A DNA stretch of 64,000 nt from Pseudomonas sp. BGI-2 (GCF_004310295.1 NZ_SISB01000022.1:43462-107461); one strand, 5' to 3'. Counted from the first letter of the stretch, positions 19,564-28,754 are shown. Numbers and translations: made by a program. The notes: a model not told the origin generated them from the letters alone.

Positions 19564-19980
19564 ATGGCATCCGCCAACAAGCAGAACAAACGCGCCACCC
19601 GCGCGAAAGCCAAGGCCAAGCAGAACCGCACCCAGCGGGCCGCCGCGCCGGTCGAGCTGGACCCGAACGACGATCGCATCGATTTTGAATCGGTTGACCT
19701 CACCGACCTGTTCAAAGAAATGATCGATGCCGAAAAAATCAGCCAACAAGCCATGTGTGCAGCTTTCCTCGAACACCCGCTGCTCGCGCTGGTGCTGGTG
19801 CAAGAAGGCGAAGAAACAGCTACAGACTTCATCATTGGCGCGCTGATCGAGTATCGCCAATGGTCCACCGAAGTCGACGAAGCCGGCGCCTTGGCCTGGA
19901 TCGAGTCCCCAGCCTTCCAGGTTGATTACGTGGCGGCTTCCGAAGCCATCGCAGCCCAAAACCAACAGAAACCGAACTGA
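19564..19980 (+). CDS. Uncharacterised protein, first of a tandem paralogous pair
   Basis: A 138-residue soluble protein with a strongly basic N terminus (MASANKQNKRATRAKAKAKQ) and an acidic helical body. It shares with the next gene the N-terminal KQ-KRA-RAK-KAKQ pattern, FKEMIDAE versus FSKMRDAE, and ALIEYRQW...AWIESPAF versus MLIDYRMW...AWLTDPQF. The two are therefore likely an old tandem duplication. I do not recognise a domain. The basic tail could bind nucleic acid, which is only a guess. Six bases separate it from its partner. Confidence 0.75.
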   Translation: MASANKQNKRATRAKAKAKQNRTQRAAAPVELDPNDDRIDFESVDLTDLFKEMIDAEKISQQAMCAAFLEHPLLALVLVQEGEETATDFIIGALIEYRQWSTEVDEAGALAWIESPAFQVDYVAASEAIAAQNQQKPN

Positions 19981-19986
19981 GTTCCC

Positions 19987-20439
19987 ATGGCATCCCTGAA
20001 CAAGCAGCAAAAACGCGCCAAACGCGCCAAGATCAAAGCCAAGCAAATCAACATTCACGGCCGAAAACCCGCCGCGCTGGACGATGACTTGGGCGAAATC
20101 GGCGAGCCGATCCCTGAGTACACCCTGGCGATGTTTAGCAAAATGCGCGACGCGGAAGCCACCAGCCGTAACGACATGCTGCTGACCCTGCTGTCGAACC
20201 TCGCCGAAATCATCAGCGACCATCCAGAACTGCTGGACATGGAAAACGCCGACAACGAAGCCATGGCCGCTACTCACCTGGCCGCCGACATGCTGATCGA
20301 CTACCGCATGTGGGCCGACGGCATGGACCGCGATGCCGCACAGGCCTGGCTGACCGATCCGCAGTTCATCACTGATTTTGGCGATGCGCTGGATAGCTAT
20401 CGTCAGTCGCTGGATGCGCAGGAAGAAAAGGGCGAATAA
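19987..20439 (+). CDS. Uncharacterised protein, second of a tandem paralogous pair
   Basis: A 150-residue paralogue of the preceding gene. It starts MASLNKQQKRAKRAKIKAKQ, followed by an acidic helical region (DDDLGEIGEPIPEYTLAMF) and the shared LIDYRMWADGMDRDAAQAW motif. No signal peptide, membrane segment or known catalytic motif is visible. It is very probably cotranscribed with its partner and ends at the hairpin at 20459-20497. Confidence 0.75.
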   Translation: MASLNKQQKRAKRAKIKAKQINIHGRKPAALDDDLGEIGEPIPEYTLAMFSKMRDAEATSRNDMLLTLLSNLAEIISDHPELLDMENADNEAMAATHLAADMLIDYRMWADGMDRDAAQAWLTDPQFITDFGDALDSYRQSLDAQEEKGE

Positions 20440-20458
20440 CCACTCGCCCTCGAATGCA

Positions 20459-20497
20459 AAAACGGCCGCTTGTCATCACTGACAGCGGCCGTTTTTT
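20459..20497. terminator. Bidirectional terminator
   Basis: AACGGCCGCTTGTCA and TGACAGCGGCCGTT arms (one bulged T) with A and T runs on both sides. It serves the plus-strand paralogue pair and the convergent minus-strand gene at 20518. Confidence 0.85.
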
Positions 20498-20517
20498 GCA
20501 AGCCTGAAAAACAACAA

Positions 20518-20844
20518 TCAGGCAGCAGCACCTTCCAGACGCGGAATTTCAAAGCCGATCTTGGCGCTGGCATAGCTCAGTTCGCCTTTGGCGATGGATT
20601 GAGCCTTGTAACCGGCAGCGATCAGGTCCTGCACGTACAGCTTGTTGTAGATGAACATGAAGACCAGGTTGCTGAGGCTGAACGTGAAGCAGGCCACGAC
20701 GAACATGATCGCAGCCCACTTGAAATCACCACGGAACAATGCCGGGAAAAAGCCAAAGAAAAACACGGTCCACGAGAAGCCGATCGGCGCTTCTTTCATG
20801 GCACCGGTGTTAGGGTTTTTGAACACAACCGATGTAAACGCCAT
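20518..20844 (-). CDS. Small inner-membrane protein, HrgC/DUF2628-like
   Basis: A 108-residue protein with two predicted membrane segments at about residues 25-38 (TVFFFGFFPALFRGD) and 43-66 (AAIMFVVACFTFSLSNLVFMFIY). The phrase GFSWTVFFFGFFPALFRGDFKW is typical of a family of small membrane proteins annotated as HrgC-like or DUF2628-like; I am not certain which name is correct. The function is unknown. It is a monocistronic gene; the 360 bases upstream (20845-21206) hold only the terminator of the next gene. Confidence 0.7.
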   Translation of the reverse strand: MAFTSVVFKNPNTGAMKEAPIGFSWTVFFFGFFPALFRGDFKWAAIMFVVACFTFSLSNLVFMFIYNKLYVQDLIAAGYKAQSIAKGELSYASAKIGFEIPRLEGAAA

Positions 20845-21133
20845 GCCTGTCTCCTTGATGCCCCAATGGGTTGGCTGAATGGCCGGGCTATCTCCATGCA
20901 GCTCTTTTAAACGGCAAGCACACGCAAACGCATCCGTGACTGACGTCAGATGAGGGAACAGGCAAGAAAGGGTCGGGGGGCTTTAGCCAGGAAGGCTGGG
21001 GGCGTCGAACAATCCATGTCCTGAAACTCCATCGCATCTCGCAACAGCGAGATACATATTCGACAAGAAGGCTACTATCTCGCCATCATCGTGTCCATCA
21101 GATAGCGGCTCGATCACTCGCCTGAATGAAAGC

Positions 21134-21171
21134 AAAAACGACCGCGATCATTTCTGATGGCGGTCGTTTCT
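21134..21171 (-). terminator. Terminator of the GabP-like permease gene
   Basis: Inverted arms AACGACCGC and GCGGTCGTT around a 14-base loop, followed on the minus strand by a T run. It lies about 40 bases after the permease stop. The rest of 20845-21206 shows no gene. Confidence 0.8.
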
Positions 21172-21206
21172 GTGTTTCAACAGCGTTTGAGCTGAAGTCA
21201 GAAGAC

Positions 21207-22607
21207 TCAGCGCGCTGCGGCTGCGATCAACTTCTCGTTGCGACGACGGCGCGCCACAAACAAGCCAGCAGCCACGACCAACAAGCTCAGCAGACCGGTC
21301 GCGAGGATTTCCACGCGATGGGCGTCCTGGAACAGCATGATGGTCAGGGCCACGACGATGAAGATGATCACCGCGTAGGTCAGGCCCGGAAACAGCCACA
21401 TGCTGAAGGCGATTTTTTCACCGCGAGCCATACGCTGTTTGCGCATACGCAGTTGCGAAATTGCGATCACCAGGTACACCAGCAGCGCGATGGCGCCGGA
21501 GCTGGCCAGCAGGAAGTCGAACACCGCGGCCGGAGCCACGTAGTTGGCGAACACGGCGAGGAAGGCTGCGCCAGTGGACAACATGACGGCCCAGTACGGC
21601 GTGCCGCTTTTGTTGGTGCGCTGGGAAACGGCCGGTGCATCGCCGCGTTTGCCCAGGGAGAACATCATGCGCGATGCGGTGTACAGCGCCGAGTTCAAGC
21701 AACTGGTCACAGCAACGAGTACCACGATGTCGACGATCAGCTTGGCATTCGGGATGCCCATGCGCTCAAGCACGGTCTGGTAGGAGCCGACTGCGGCCAA
21801 TACCGGGTCGTTCCATGGCACCAGGGCCACAACGATGAAGATCGACACGAGGTAGAACAAGCCAATCCGCCAGATCACCGAGTTGGTGGCCTTGGAGATT
21901 TGCTGGCCTGGGTTCTTCGATTCGGCGGCCGCGATGGTCACGATCTCGGTGCCCATGAAGGAAAACATGGTAGTCAGAATGGCGCCCAGTACCGCGCCCA
22001 TGCCGTTTGGCAGGAAGCCCTGGGTGTCGAACAGATGCGAAACGCCGCTGACCTGGCTGTTCGGCAGAAAGCCGAAGATCGCCATGATGCCGAGGCCAAT
22101 GAAGCCGATGATCGCGATGACTTTGACCAGGGCGAACCAGAACTCGAACTCACCGTAGTTCTTTACGCTGAACAGGTTGGTCACTGTCAGCAGCAAAGTA
22201 ATGACCAGGGTGAAGGCCCAGATAGCGATGTTGGGAAACCAGGCATGCAGGATGGTCGCGGCGGCGTTGGCCTCCAGCGGGATCACCAACACCCAGAACC
22301 ACCAGTACAACCAGTACAACCAGCCGATGGTGAAACCGGCCCAGTGACCGATCGCGCGATCGGCGTATGTCGAGAAGGAACCTGTATCTGGCGACGCGAC
22401 GGCCATCTCGCCAAGCATGCGCATGACCAGCACCACCAGAGCACCGGCGGCGGCGTAAGCCAGCAGAACAGCCGGACCTGCGGCGGCGATGGCGTGGCCG
22501 GAGCCGACGAACAGGCCGGCGCCGATAACCCCGGCGATCGACAACATGGTCACATGACGCGGTTTGAGCCCCTGTTCGAGGCCATTGGAGCTTGGGGTAC
22601 TGCTCAT
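21207..22607 (-). CDS. APC-family amino-acid permease, GabP-like
   Basis: An inner-membrane proton symporter of 466 residues with about 12 membrane segments, the same length as E. coli GabP. The start of helix 1, MLSIAGVIGAGLFVGSG, is the amino-acid-transporter signature. FSFMGTEIVTIAAAESKNPGQQI is the conserved helix 6-7 region, and SCLNSALYTASRMMFSLGKRGDAP is the GabP/AnsP-like loop. The likely substrate is gamma-aminobutyrate or a related amino acid. I chose the ATG at 22607 (MSSTPSSNGLEQGLKPRHVTM), which has AAGG 11 bases upstream. Confidence 0.88.
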   Translation of the reverse strand: MSSTPSSNGLEQGLKPRHVTMLSIAGVIGAGLFVGSGHAIAAAGPAVLLAYAAAGALVVLVMRMLGEMAVASPDTGSFSTYADRAIGHWAGFTIGWLYWLYWWFWVLVIPLEANAAATILHAWFPNIAIWAFTLVITLLLTVTNLFSVKNYGEFEFWFALVKVIAIIGFIGLGIMAIFGFLPNSQVSGVSHLFDTQGFLPNGMGAVLGAILTTMFSFMGTEIVTIAAAESKNPGQQISKATNSVIWRIGLFYLVSIFIVVALVPWNDPVLAAVGSYQTVLERMGIPNAKLIVDIVVLVAVTSCLNSALYTASRMMFSLGKRGDAPAVSQRTNKSGTPYWAVMLSTGAAFLAVFANYVAPAAVFDFLLASSGAIALLVYLVIAISQLRMRKQRMARGEKIAFSMWLFPGLTYAVIIFIVVALTIMLFQDAHRVEILATGLLSLLVVAAGLFVARRRRNEKLIAAAAR

Positions 22608-23159
22608 TGAAACTACCTTTGTAAGGGAAAGCGATTTGCATCCATCCCGTCTGGCGTTCCTTCTCGTAAAAAGAAACCAACAGGGCGTTCCGAATTCTGC
22701 ACGCAATAATTGCGCCAAAATGTTTCAGCCTCCTCAAGCACGGGGCCTGTGGCGTGACCGGACAGTCATCGCAAGTCATTGAGATTAATGGCAATTCGCC
22801 AGAGCGTTACCCTGCGACCCACTTCAGGAACGAAACAGCGCAGCGGAAACACCCCCATAAATGAGCCGATGCACAATAAAAGTGCAGATCAGGAACGTTT
22901 GGCCGGTTAGCGCTTCCAACACCCCGTCAAAGCTGGCAACATCGCGCCCTTTTTTACACGACACCCGCGGGGCAGCTGGTTCAAACGGCTGTTCGGTTGA
23001 TAGCAGCGCGACAGTCTGCTGTTCCGATGCGACAACCTGCCACATGCCACCCGTTTACCGCCCGTAGTGCTGTTGGCTGCCGTTCGAACGCTATGCTAGC
23101 TTGGCCGCCTCGCCAGGAAGGCCGCCAACAGCAGGAGCGAAATACTATGAGGAATGCAC
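22608..23159. other. 552-bp intergenic region, no gene supported
   Basis: Lies between the divergently transcribed permease and ABC transporter genes and must hold both promoters. Short frames of about 70 codons on both strands lack ribosome sites and recognisable features. I see no repeat or RNA structure that I can support. Confidence 0.5.
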
Positions 23160-23933
23160 ATGGCTGAGGCCACGCCCGCGCTTGAAATCCGCAACTTGCA
23201 CAAACGCTACGGCCAGCTTGAGGTGCTCAAAGGCATCTCGCTGACCGCCCGCGACGGCGACGTGATCTCGATCCTGGGTTCTTCCGGTTCCGGCAAGTCC
23301 ACATTCCTTCGTTGCATCAACCTGTTGGAAAACCCGCATCAGGGTCAGATCCTGGTGGCCGGCGAAGAACTCAAGCTCAAAGCCGCGAAAAACGGCGAAC
23401 TGGTCGCAGCCGACGGCAAGCAGATCAATCGCCTGCGCAGCGAGATCGGTTTTGTGTTTCAAAACTTTAATCTGTGGCCGCACATGAGCGTGCTCGACAA
23501 CATCATCGAGGCCCCGCGCCGGGTGCTCGGTCAAAGCAAAGCCGAAGCCATCGAAGTCGCCGAAGCCCTGCTGGCCAAGGTCGGCATCGCTGACAAACGC
23601 CACGCCTACCCCGCGCAACTCTCCGGCGGTCAGCAACAGCGCGCGGCCATCGCTCGCACGTTGGCGATGCAGCCCAAGGTGATCCTGTTCGACGAACCCA
23701 CCTCCGCCCTTGACCCGGAAATGGTCCAGGAAGTACTTAATGTCATCCGCGCACTGGCCGAAGAAGGCCGCACCATGCTGCTGGTCACCCATGAAATGGG
23801 TTTTGCCCGTCAGGTTTCCAGCGAAGTGGTGTTCCTCCACCAGGGTCTGGTAGAAGAGCAAGGATCGCCACAGCAGGTGTTCGAAAACCCGCTTTCGGCG
23901 CGCTGCAAACAATTCATGTCCAGCAACCGCTAA
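23160..23933 (+). CDS. hisP: Basic amino-acid ABC transporter, ATP-binding protein
   Basis: ATPase of a polar amino-acid importer of the histidine/lysine/arginine/ornithine type. It has 257 residues. Walker A is GSSGSGKST, the ABC signature LSGGQQQR, Walker B VILFDEPTSALD, and the switch His is in LLVTHEMG. The insertion KAAKNGELVAADGKQINRLRSEIGFVFQ is characteristic of HisP. The ATG at 23160 suits the AGGA eight bases upstream better than the ATG at 23154. It is the first of four genes encoding a complete importer, though separate promoters are possible. Confidence 0.92.
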   Translation: MAEATPALEIRNLHKRYGQLEVLKGISLTARDGDVISILGSSGSGKSTFLRCINLLENPHQGQILVAGEELKLKAAKNGELVAADGKQINRLRSEIGFVFQNFNLWPHMSVLDNIIEAPRRVLGQSKAEAIEVAEALLAKVGIADKRHAYPAQLSGGQQQRAAIARTLAMQPKVILFDEPTSALDPEMVQEVLNVIRALAEEGRTMLLVTHEMGFARQVSSEVVFLHQGLVEEQGSPQQVFENPLSARCKQFMSSNR

Positions 23934-23946
23934 CGGAGCTACCCGC

Positions 23947-24693
23947 ATGCAGAACTACAAAAAGGTCTTCCTGGCAGCCGCCGTCACCCTGGCCTTCAGC
24001 GCCGGTGCCATGGCCGAAACCCTGAAGATGGGCATCGAAGCGGCCTACCCGCCGTTCAACAACAAAGATGCCAGTGGCAATGTCGTCGGCTTCGACAAGG
24101 AAATCGGCGATGCCCTGTGCGCCAAGATGAAAGTCGACTGCACCGTGGTCACGTCCGACTGGGACGGTATCATCCCGGCCCTGAACGCCAAGAAATTCGA
24201 CTTCCTGATCTCCTCAATGTCGATCACCGACGAGCGCAAGCAAGCGGTGGACTTCACCGACCCGTACTACTCCAACAAACTGCAATTCATCGCCAAGAAA
24301 GACGTCGACTTCAAAACCGACAAGGCTTCCCTGCAAGGCAAAGTGATCGGCGCACAACGTGCGACCCTCGCCGGCACCTGGATGGAAGACAACATGGAAG
24401 GCGTTGAAGTCAAACTCTACGACACCCAGGAAAACGCTTATCTGGACCTGACCTCCGGTCGTCTGGACGGCATCCTGGCGGACAAGTACGTCAACTACGA
24501 GTGGCTGAAAAGCGACGCCGGTCGTTCGTATGAATTCAAGGGCGACCCGGTGGAAGAAAGCGACAAGATCGGTATCGCTGTACGTAAAGGCGACACCCTG
24601 CGCGCGAAGCTGAACCTTGCCCTGAAGGAAATCGTCGAGGACGGTACTTACAAGAAGATCAACGACAAGTACTTCCCGTTCAGCATCTATTGA
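23947..24693 (+). CDS. Lysine/arginine/ornithine/histidine-binding periplasmic protein
   Basis: A 248-residue substrate-binding protein of family 3 with signal peptide (FLAAAVTLAFSAGAMA). LKMGIEAAYPPFNNKDASGNVVGFDKEIGDALC is the classic LAO/HisJ opening, and SSMSITDERKQAVDFTDPYY is the hinge/ligand region. Arg in GAQRATLAGTW and Asp in TSGRLDGILAD fit binding of the amino-acid carboxylate and amino group. It lies 13 bases after the ATPase gene and supplies the permeases downstream. Confidence 0.92.
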   Translation: MQNYKKVFLAAAVTLAFSAGAMAETLKMGIEAAYPPFNNKDASGNVVGFDKEIGDALCAKMKVDCTVVTSDWDGIIPALNAKKFDFLISSMSITDERKQAVDFTDPYYSNKLQFIAKKDVDFKTDKASLQGKVIGAQRATLAGTWMEDNMEGVEVKLYDTQENAYLDLTSGRLDGILADKYVNYEWLKSDAGRSYEFKGDPVEESDKIGIAVRKGDTLRAKLNLALKEIVEDGTYKKINDKYFPFSIY

Positions 24694-24771
24694 TTCTGAC
24701 TTGCCTGACTGGCGCCGTTCCCTGATGGCGCCAGTCCCTGGCATTGCCTGCTGCAAATTGAAAAGAAATCC

Positions 24772-25467
24772 ATGACTATCGATCTCTACGGATTCGGCCC
24801 GGCGCTCGCCGCTGGCGCGCTGATGACTGTGAAACTGGCACTCTCGGCCCTGTGCCTGGGGCTGGTGCTCGGTCTGCTCGGCGCCTTGGCCAAGACTTCC
24901 CCGTACAAGCCGTTGCAATGGCTTGGCGGCACTTATTCGACGCTGGTTCGCGGCATCCCGGAATTGCTCTGGGTGCTGTTGATCTACTTCGGTACGGTCA
25001 ACCTGATGCGTGCCCTGGGTGAGTTCTTCGGCAATCCCGACCTCGAACTGAATGCCTTCGCCGCCGGCGTGATCGCGCTGGGGTTGTGCTTCGGCGCCTA
25101 CGCCACGGAAGTGTTTCGTGGTGCGATTCTGGCGATCCCCAAAGGTCATCGTGAAGCCGGCGTGGCGCTGGGCCTGTCGAAGTTTCGCATCTTCACCCGG
25201 CTGATCATGCCGCAGATGTGGCGCATCGCCCTGCCCGGCCTGGGCAACCTGTTCATGATCCTGATGAAGGACACGGCCTTGGTGTCGGTGATCGGCCTGG
25301 AAGAAATCATGCGTCACGCGCAAATCGGCGTGACCGTGTCCAAACAGCCGTTCACCTTCTATATGGTGGCCGCGTTCATGTACCTGGGCCTGACGATTCT
25401 CGCCATGACCGGCATGTACTTCATGGAAAAACGCGCCGCTCGCGGCTTCGCGAGGAGCACGCAATGA
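24772..25467 (+). CDS. hisQ: Basic amino-acid ABC transporter permease (HisQ-like)
   Basis: Inner-membrane subunit of 231 residues with about five membrane helices. The EAA loop that docks the ATPase is GHREAGVALGLSKFRIFTRLIMPQMWRIALPGLGN. It begins GFGPALAAGALMTVKLALSALCLGL, as HisQ does. It overlaps the next permease gene by ATGA, consistent with a heterodimeric pore. Confidence 0.92.
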   Translation: MTIDLYGFGPALAAGALMTVKLALSALCLGLVLGLLGALAKTSPYKPLQWLGGTYSTLVRGIPELLWVLLIYFGTVNLMRALGEFFGNPDLELNAFAAGVIALGLCFGAYATEVFRGAILAIPKGHREAGVALGLSKFRIFTRLIMPQMWRIALPGLGNLFMILMKDTALVSVIGLEEIMRHAQIGVTVSKQPFTFYMVAAFMYLGLTILAMTGMYFMEKRAARGFARSTQ

Positions 25468-26153
25468 ACTGGGAAGTCATCATCAAGTGGCTGCCGAAAC
25501 TGGCTCAGGGCGCAACACTGACCCTTGAGCTGGTGGCCATCGCCGTCATCGCCGGGTTGCTGCTGGCAATTCCGCTGGGCATCGCTCGCTCGTCGCGCCT
25601 CTGGTACGTGCGGGCATTCCCCTACGGCTACATCTTCTTTTTCCGTGGCACGCCGTTGCTGGTTCAGCTGTTCCTGGTCTACTACGGCCTGGCGCAGTTC
25701 GACGCGGTCCGTAACAGCGCGATGTGGCCGTACCTGCGCGATCCGTTCTGGTGTGCCACGGCGACCATGACGTTGCACACAGCGGCCTACATCGCCGAGA
25801 TCCTGCGCGGCGCGATTCAGGCGATTCCGCCGGGCGAGATCGAAGCGGCGCGCGCGCTGGGCATGTCCAAGCCAAAAGCGCTGTTCTACATCATCCTGCC
25901 CCGTGCTGCGCGAATCGGCCTGCCGGCCTACAGCAACGAAGTGATCCTGATGCTCAAGGCCAGTGCCCTGGCCAGCACCGTGACCCTGCTGGAACTGACC
26001 GGCATGGCTCGCACCATCATTGCCCGGACCTACCTGCCGGTGGAGATCTTCTTCGCCGCGGGCATGTTCTACCTGCTGATGGCTTACGTGCTGGTTCGTG
26101 GCTTCAAGCTGCTGGAGCGCTGGCTGCGCGTCGATGCCTGCCAAGGACGCTGA
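25464..26153 (+). CDS. hisM: Basic amino-acid ABC transporter permease (HisM-like)
   Basis: Second permease subunit, 229 residues, starting MNWEVIIKWLPKLAQGATLTLELVAI. The EAA loop is PPGEIEAARALGMSKPKALFYIILPRAARIGLPAYSN. I chose the ATG at 25464, which overlaps the hisQ stop, not the earlier frame start inside hisQ. It closes the transporter operon; the next gene overlaps its end by 20 bases. Confidence 0.92.
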   Translation: MNWEVIIKWLPKLAQGATLTLELVAIAVIAGLLLAIPLGIARSSRLWYVRAFPYGYIFFFRGTPLLVQLFLVYYGLAQFDAVRNSAMWPYLRDPFWCATATMTLHTAAYIAEILRGAIQAIPPGEIEAARALGMSKPKALFYIILPRAARIGLPAYSNEVILMLKASALASTVTLLELTGMARTIIARTYLPVEIFFAAGMFYLLMAYVLVRGFKLLERWLRVDACQGR

Positions 26154-27363
26154 TTCCTGCGTGTTGACGGGCGACGCCTTGCTCGCCCGTTTCGCGACGC
26201 TGGATGCTTTTCTGATTGAGCATCAGGCGTTGTGGAAACCTCGTCCGTTTACTCATCTGCAGCTTCCTTGGGAAGCGTCCTACCCGGAACTGGCGATTTG
26301 GCTACGCGGACGGTCGCTAGAGGAAGCGGAAAGCAGTCATAACCAACCTGGTTTGCTGGATGCGCCGGAGCCGTTTGCTTCGTTGGCGGCGCTGTCCTTT
26401 GAGCTGAGTTCGGTGGGTGAGTTGCCCGTGCATGCGCTGGAAGCGGCAGGGCATCGTTTGAATGTCGACGTGCCCGGGCGCAAGTGGCAGCAGATTGAAG
26501 CGTTCGCCAGTTGCTTGTCGTTTGCCTCGCCGCCCAAGCATTGGCTGGATTGGTGCTCAGGCAAAGGCCACTTGGGTCGGCGTTTGCTGCAACACGGACA
26601 ACAACTGATGTGCCTGGAATACGACCCGGCGCTGGTTGCCAGCGGCCAGGCGCTCAGCCAGCGTCATCACATGCATGCACTGTATGTCGAACAGGATGTG
26701 CTTGCGCCTGACGCAGCTTCTTTATTGAACGCCGATCACACACCCGTCGCGCTGCATGCTTGCGGTGATTTACATGTGCGGTTGATGCAGCTCGCCAGTG
26801 CGGCAGGCTGTGAACAACTGGCCATTGCACCGTGCTGCTATAACCGGACCAGCCTTCCTGCGTATCAGCCGCTTTCCTCCGACGGTATGCGATCCGACCT
26901 ACAACTCTCACTCGATGATCTCTCGCTGCCAATGAGCGAAACCGTCACCGCCGGTGCTCGCGTCCGGCGTCAGCGTGACACCTCGATGGCCCGGCGTCTT
27001 GGTTTCGATTTGCTGCAACGGCAACTGCGCGGTGTTGACGACTACCTGCCAACTCCTTCCCTGCCGAGTGCCTGGCTGGACAAATCCTTCGCCGATTACT
27101 GCCATCATTTGGCCGCACTGAAAGAGTTATCCACAATAGGCCCGCAAGATTGGTCCGCACTCGAAGCCGCCAGCTGGCAGCGACTCGCCGAAGTACGCAA
27201 TCTGGAGCTGCTGCGCGGCCTTTTCCGACGCCCGCTGGAGCTTTGGCTGGTACTCGATCGGGCACTTTTCCTTGCCGATCAGGGCTACAGCGTTCGCCTA
27301 GGCACCTTCTGCGAAACCCCGCTCACGCCGCGCAATTTGCTGCTCCTGGCGGAACGCCCCTAA
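26134..27363 (+). CDS. Class I SAM-dependent methyltransferase
   Basis: A 409-residue protein of the METTL25-like class. The SAM-binding loop is HWLDWCSGKGHLGRRLLQHG at about residues 138-157, with LCLEYDPALVASGQ as the acidic strand, and VALHACGDLHVRLMQ plus LAIAPCCYNRTSLPAY resembling the ACCYN active-site region of this family. The substrate is unknown. It overlaps the 3' end of hisM by 20 bases and has only a weak ribosome site, so it may depend on translation of hisM. Codon use is slightly different from the transporter genes. Confidence 0.82.
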   Translation: MPAKDADSCVLTGDALLARFATLDAFLIEHQALWKPRPFTHLQLPWEASYPELAIWLRGRSLEEAESSHNQPGLLDAPEPFASLAALSFELSSVGELPVHALEAAGHRLNVDVPGRKWQQIEAFASCLSFASPPKHWLDWCSGKGHLGRRLLQHGQQLMCLEYDPALVASGQALSQRHHMHALYVEQDVLAPDAASLLNADHTPVALHACGDLHVRLMQLASAAGCEQLAIAPCCYNRTSLPAYQPLSSDGMRSDLQLSLDDLSLPMSETVTAGARVRRQRDTSMARRLGFDLLQRQLRGVDDYLPTPSLPSAWLDKSFADYCHHLAALKELSTIGPQDWSALEAASWQRLAEVRNLELLRGLFRRPLELWLVLDRALFLADQGYSVRLGTFCETPLTPRNLLLLAERP

Positions 27364-27706
27364 AAACCCTCAGCCTGTGGATAACTCTGTTGATGAAATT
27401 ATCGTGGATCCAATATAAGCGCCTGTTTCAGGGGTGAAAGGCTACTGTTCGATTTTCGTACACATGATAAAAAACCGAGAAAAACAGGCATTTGCGTACA
27501 AATGAGAACGGGTCCGCAAAAAAGTCATGAGCGTCACTTCCGAGTACGCCCGTTGTGCATAAGCATTCGATCAAAAGACATAACCGCCGAATCCCGGTCG
27601 CGTTCGGCGGAAAATTGCGCGTTGCGATCACCCTTGATATACAGGCAGACAAGAGCGCCGACAGTGCGCCCACGAACAAGAAATCTCCGACAGACAGGAA
27701 GCCACA
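27364..27706. other. 343-bp intergenic region with a DnaA-box-like site
   Basis: No gene is supported here. TGTGGATAA (27376-27384) matches the DnaA box consensus in reverse, and a second match, TTATCCACA, lies at 27127-27135 inside the preceding gene. Two 9-mers are not evidence of an origin. The region ends with AGGAAG and the GTG start of the FkbM gene. Confidence 0.4.
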
Positions 27707-28531
27707 GTGACGTTCATTTCTTACGCACAGAATTTCGAAGACATACGCCTGTGGCGCGCCCTCAAAACCGTTGAAAACGGCTTTTACATCGACGTCGGCG
27801 CCAACCACCCCTCACACGACTCCGTGACCAAAGCCTTCTATGACCTTGGCTGGACCGGCATCAACGTCGAACCGATGCCCAATTATTACGACGCCTTGTC
27901 CCTAGAGCGCCCCAAAGACACCAACCTGCAATGCGTGGCCGGTGAAAGCGCCGACGACCTGACCTTCTATGGCATCGCCGGCACCGGCCTCTCCACCCTC
28001 GACCCCGCCATGGCGCAAATGCACAAAGACGCCGGCATGGACGTGCGCAGCCAAACCGTCAAATCCCGCACCCTGACCTCCATCTGCGAAGAACACGCCC
28101 AGGGCCGCGAGATTCACTTTCTGAAAATCGACGTCGAAGGCCACGAAGAAACCGTCCTGCGCGCCATGGACTTCACCCAATGGCGGCCGTGGGTGATCCT
28201 CATCGAAACCCCATGGGACCGCGACCAGGCCTGGGAAACCCTCGTCACCGACGCCAGCTACCACTCCATCCTGTTCGACGGCATCAACACCTATTACCTC
28301 GCCAACGAACATTTGAACCTCAAACCCGCCTTCGACATCCCACCCTGCAACCTGGACGAGTTCCAGTTCTGCAAAGGCCACAACTTCAGCCACCCCGTCA
28401 GCGACGCCGAACACCAGCTCGCCGCCGCCCTGCAACGCGCCGAACAGGCCGAAGCGCAGTTGCGCGCGATGCAAAACAGCCGCACCTGGAAAGCCCTTCA
28501 GAAACTCAAGAAAACCCTCCTTCGCGCCTGA
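27707..28531 (+). CDS. FkbM family methyltransferase
   Basis: A 274-residue SAM methyltransferase. FkbM features are FYIDVGANHPSHDSVTKAFYDLGWTGINVEP (SAM loop and acidic strand), LKIDVEGHEETVLRAMDF and ILIETPW. The C terminus carries a short coiled coil and the ending NSRTWKALQKLK, a tail often found on polysaccharide-modifying enzymes. It probably O-methylates a sugar or lipid. The start is GTG with AGGAAG eight bases upstream. It is a single gene just upstream of the tRNA-Thr insertion site, and belongs to the core side of the island boundary. Confidence 0.88.
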   Translation: MTFISYAQNFEDIRLWRALKTVENGFYIDVGANHPSHDSVTKAFYDLGWTGINVEPMPNYYDALSLERPKDTNLQCVAGESADDLTFYGIAGTGLSTLDPAMAQMHKDAGMDVRSQTVKSRTLTSICEEHAQGREIHFLKIDVEGHEETVLRAMDFTQWRPWVILIETPWDRDQAWETLVTDASYHSILFDGINTYYLANEHLNLKPAFDIPPCNLDEFQFCKGHNFSHPVSDAEHQLAAALQRAEQAEAQLRAMQNSRTWKALQKLKKTLLRA

Positions 28532-28567
28532 CTTGAAGCCTGCGTAAAAATAGTCTGAATTCAGGGG

Positions 28568-28595
28568 TTTACAGAACCATCCCAATCGCTATAAT
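28568..28595 (+). promoter_or_regulatory. Promoter of tRNA-Thr
   Basis: TTTACA at 28568-28573 and a perfect TATAAT at 28590-28595 with a 16-base spacer, 15 bases before the tRNA. Confidence 0.8.
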
Positions 28596-28609
28596 CGTCG
28601 CCCTAACAC

Positions 28610-28685
<76 letters not shown>

Positions 28686-28730
28686 TACAAGGTTTCAGAG
28701 AAGGCTTTCAAAATCTCTGGAACCCCGAAA

Positions 28731-28754
28731 AACCCGCCTTCTGGCGGGTTTTTT
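28731..28754 (+). terminator. Rho-independent terminator after tRNA-Thr
   Basis: AACCCGCC-TTCT-GGCGGGTT followed by T6. It lies inside the island's left end and probably replaces the native terminator, which the island has moved to 43988-44030. Confidence 0.88.

Noticed and set aside
21126..22610. 494-codon frame opposite the GabP-like permease
   Set aside because: Antisense shadow rich in His, Gln and Asp; the permease has the family signatures.
27127..27384. Two DnaA-box-like 9-mers as a replication-related site
   Set aside because: Only two widely spaced matches, one inside a coding sequence; no AT-rich unwinding element or cluster.
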